DNA from: Phytoseiulus persimilis
Lineage: Eukaryota; Arthropoda; Arachnida; Mesostigmata; Phytoseiidae
DNA: 64,000 nucleotides
Assembly (NCBI GenBank): GCA_037576195.1
Contig: CM075102.1
Coordinates: 22,192,745-22,256,744, forward strand
Reading direction: 5' to 3'
The notes beneath the pieces are model-generated. The model was not told where the DNA came from, did not search any database, and saw only the letters and a list, made by a program, of their open reading frames with translations. Numbering within the stretch: the stretch's first letter is position 1; each line of letters opens with the position of its first letter. This document shows positions 61,609-64,000 of the stretch, piece after piece. The position numbers and the translations under genes were made by a program.

Positions 61609-64000
61609 TACATGGTGGTCCGAGCAAGTCGGGACTTTGCTCACCCTCCCTTCTTTTGCTCATTACTCGGTGGAAAATAATCCCAGATTTTCTAGTTCAT
61701 CGTCTAGGAAGGTAAAACTGATTGAGACCAATTTTTGGGCGAAAAACGAAAGGTCGGATCGCCCAGGTAACTCCTTGGTCGGGTAGTTTGGGCCAATCTA
61801 GGAACTACCTGGCATCGGAAAATTTTTCGGATTCGGCTCCCGTAGGCTCACGTTCCACGTCAATCTCATTAACGACCAGAATCATGGAAGCGAGCCCCTG
61901 ACGGCAGAGCGAGTGATGTGTGCTTTTCGACACTGACACGAAGTTCAACTCTGGGTGGGTTTAGTTCTGTTGCGGCCAGCTTCCAATACACGGGAGCGCG
62001 TCATCTGGGCCGCGGCGTCAACTTCCGAGCGGACCGGCAGGCAGCGGACTTGAAGCGGGTTGGGAGATTGGGTGAGGTTAGGTCAGGGCTCGCGCGAGCG
62101 AGCGGAGCTCTGCGGGAAGATCGACAACCAGCGCACTTGAAATCGTGCGGGGGAATTCTCTGACATCAGGTCAAGGCCCCTGTTGCCCCCGTGGCCCAGT
62201 TGACGCCATGGCCCAGTTGACGCCATGGCCCAGTTGACGCCATGGCCCAGTTGACGCCATGGCCCAGTTGACAGAGCCGCCCTAGGAAACTGGTGACCGA
62301 TTGACGCAAATAAAAGAGAGAAAGATGCGTAATCCTACCAGCTGTCGATCGCGAAAAAGAATTGGGTAATGAGCTCAAGAAGGAAGGGTAAGAAATTTCT
62401 CAACTGATGTCGACTTCCCTGTTTTCCTTCAATACATACAATAACCGAAAGCGACCAATCTTCGAGTGGCATCTCACGGCGGAAGTGATGCGCATTGTTC
62501 TGGGCCAACACGTATGGCTGCCGGTCGGAGTGCTGTCAGCTGTACTCATTCTTCCCGAAAACTTCGATTTTAGCCTGCTGGGGTCGCTCACTCCTGCCAA
62601 TCAGGAGCATCCGCGGGATTGGAGCCCCTTCACGGCGCTAAAGACGGATGGAGAGCGGAACACCCCTCCCCTCTCCCCCAACAAGTGTTTGTTCTTTATC
62701 TTCGGTCGTTTCGATCGTTGAAAGCCGCGACAATGTATGACTGCCGCTCTCGAAGTTCTCAAACTAGCAAGCCGCCTCGCCTATATTCGTGAAATCGTCG
62801 ACAGTTCGTGGGAGGCCATCACCATGGGAGCCCCCTCCTTTGCAACAAAAGAGCACAGCTCCACTGTCCTTCACTTCTGACGCGGGATCCAGCTCCGGTT
62901 CATGCTTGAGTAGATTCAGGAACTGAGTGAAATCCGGACAGAGAAGGATGCTGCAAAACCTCCCGGAGAAAAGGATCCCAAGTTCGGCCAAATGAATGGC
63001 GTGATTAGGGAAATAATTCATTACGCCAGGGAGGCGACGACGCTGGCTGCGGTCTTCATGGAATCGGTCGACTTAACATAATAGCGTCATGGCACAGTCC
63101 GCGTTCCTGAAGAAACTCGTCTTCCGCTCTCCCCTTCACGAAGTCCTCGTCCATTTTTCCATCGTCGTGGATGGAATGAGATTTTCCCCTAATAGTTCCA
63201 GTGTGCCTGGACTTGACGGGCTCATAGGCAAGTGAATACAGCGCGAGCCGTCTAATGGATCGCTCTGTCCAATATACCTACTTCTCCAGATTCCACCGTT
63301 TTCCACTTGTTCTCTCGACGTTTCCCCTTTCAAAACTCACGATCGAACACAAACGTATTGAAAATCAGGAGTGGTTGAGAACTTAACTGGTCCAGTTCTC
63401 TGGGAGAGGGTTCCCAGATAATGAAGATTTCGTCGGCAGAATATACTCGTTGGTGTTGCTGCTGAAAGGATCCGATAGGGAGGGAATGTCATTACCGGAA
63501 GATTGGAAAAAGAGTTAGTCGGGACAGAGCGAGGCAGAGAGAGACAGAGGGTTTTAGACGTAAATGCGTTCTAGCCAGCACTCGGTAAACGTCGATGACG
63601 AGGGTTATTTCGAATACCTACTCTACTCCGAAGGCTCCCGGTTGGAACCGAGTCGTTCCGACGTGCTCCGTCTTTTTCGAAACAGCCAAGACGCTTTCCG
63701 TCCCTGAGAAACGAAGGCGTGAGAAACGAGTGGGAAGTGCAGGAGTCAAACGGGGACGACGGTTGTCTTTTCCCGAGCCCAACTCACCGTTGAGTGCCCG
63801 TTCACCCTCGGCCGAGTGAATTCCGAGCGCTGTGAATTAGCGCTGCAATTCTCAGCCCTTCCCAAGGTTCTTGCAGTTGTCTCCTCCCTCATCACGGTGC
63901 CCGTTCTGCGTGCTTGCGGCGTGCCCGACGTCAGAACCGCTCTCACCCCTTGCTCAAACAGCGTGTTCCATGTACCTAGACTCGGATAGATAGTATGGCT
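61609..64000. other. gene-less right end
   Basis: No protein family was recognised. It contains the 17-bp tandem repeat at 62193-62272 and only short open frames otherwise. A plus-strand frame from about 63722 to 63991, hydrophobic in its middle, has no start codon or known motif; it is not called. Confidence 0.4.
62193..62272. repeat. 17-bp tandem repeat, 4.7 copies
   Basis: Copies of ggcccagttgacgccat start at 62193, 62210, 62227, 62244 and 62261; the last is partial. The copies are identical, suggesting recent slippage. Confidence 0.93.

Noticed and set aside
63722-63991. hydrophobic open frame near the right edge
   Set aside because: No start codon or known motif, and the opposite strand is also open; not enough to call an exon.

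Overview
The window is eukaryotic (animal) nuclear DNA. The two genes I can identify are split into short exons joined at GT-AG introns, plus one GC-AG intron. Most of the rest is non-coding, with decayed DNA transposons, retroelement fragments, a large minisatellite, microsatellites and long G/C homopolymers. Base composition is roughly balanced, and CpG is not depleted to the eye. Gene content and compact introns suit an arthropod, possibly a mite or other chelicerate. That placement is inference: no ribosomal or mitochondrial marker is present.

Layout. 1-3166: nothing recognised. 3175-4165: a non-autonomous hAT-type element with an exact 8-bp target duplication. 4174-29442: a long gene-poor stretch, GC- and CpG-rich from about 17.9 to 26.3 kb, with microsatellites and homopolymers. 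29502-36681: a complete nine-exon gene for a divergent nicotinic acetylcholine receptor subunit, predicted at 506 residues. 43310-44410: a fold-back element whose loop holds the C-terminal end of a Tc1-like transposase. 48363-50839: a three-exon MIF-family gene of 109 residues; its first intron carries two oppositely oriented non-LTR retrotransposon pieces. 55891-57080: a mariner-like element with arms of about 330 bp and a frameshifted transposase N-terminus in its loop. 57215-61298: about 91 tandem copies of a 45-bp unit. 61583-61608: a second mariner terminal repeat facing the first. 62193-62272: a small 17-bp tandem repeat.

Both genes keep the exon phases and small exon sizes I know from vertebrate relatives (45- and 110-nt exons in the receptor; a 108-nt first exon in MIF), while their key functional residues have changed. 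The receptor lacks the loop-C cysteine pair, has a Cys-loop one residue longer than normal, and has altered charged residues at both ends of the pore helix. The MIF protein keeps the catalytic proline and lysine but has lost other active-site residues and its C-terminal tail. The genes show no evident functional link. All calls come from reading the sequence; no database search was run.
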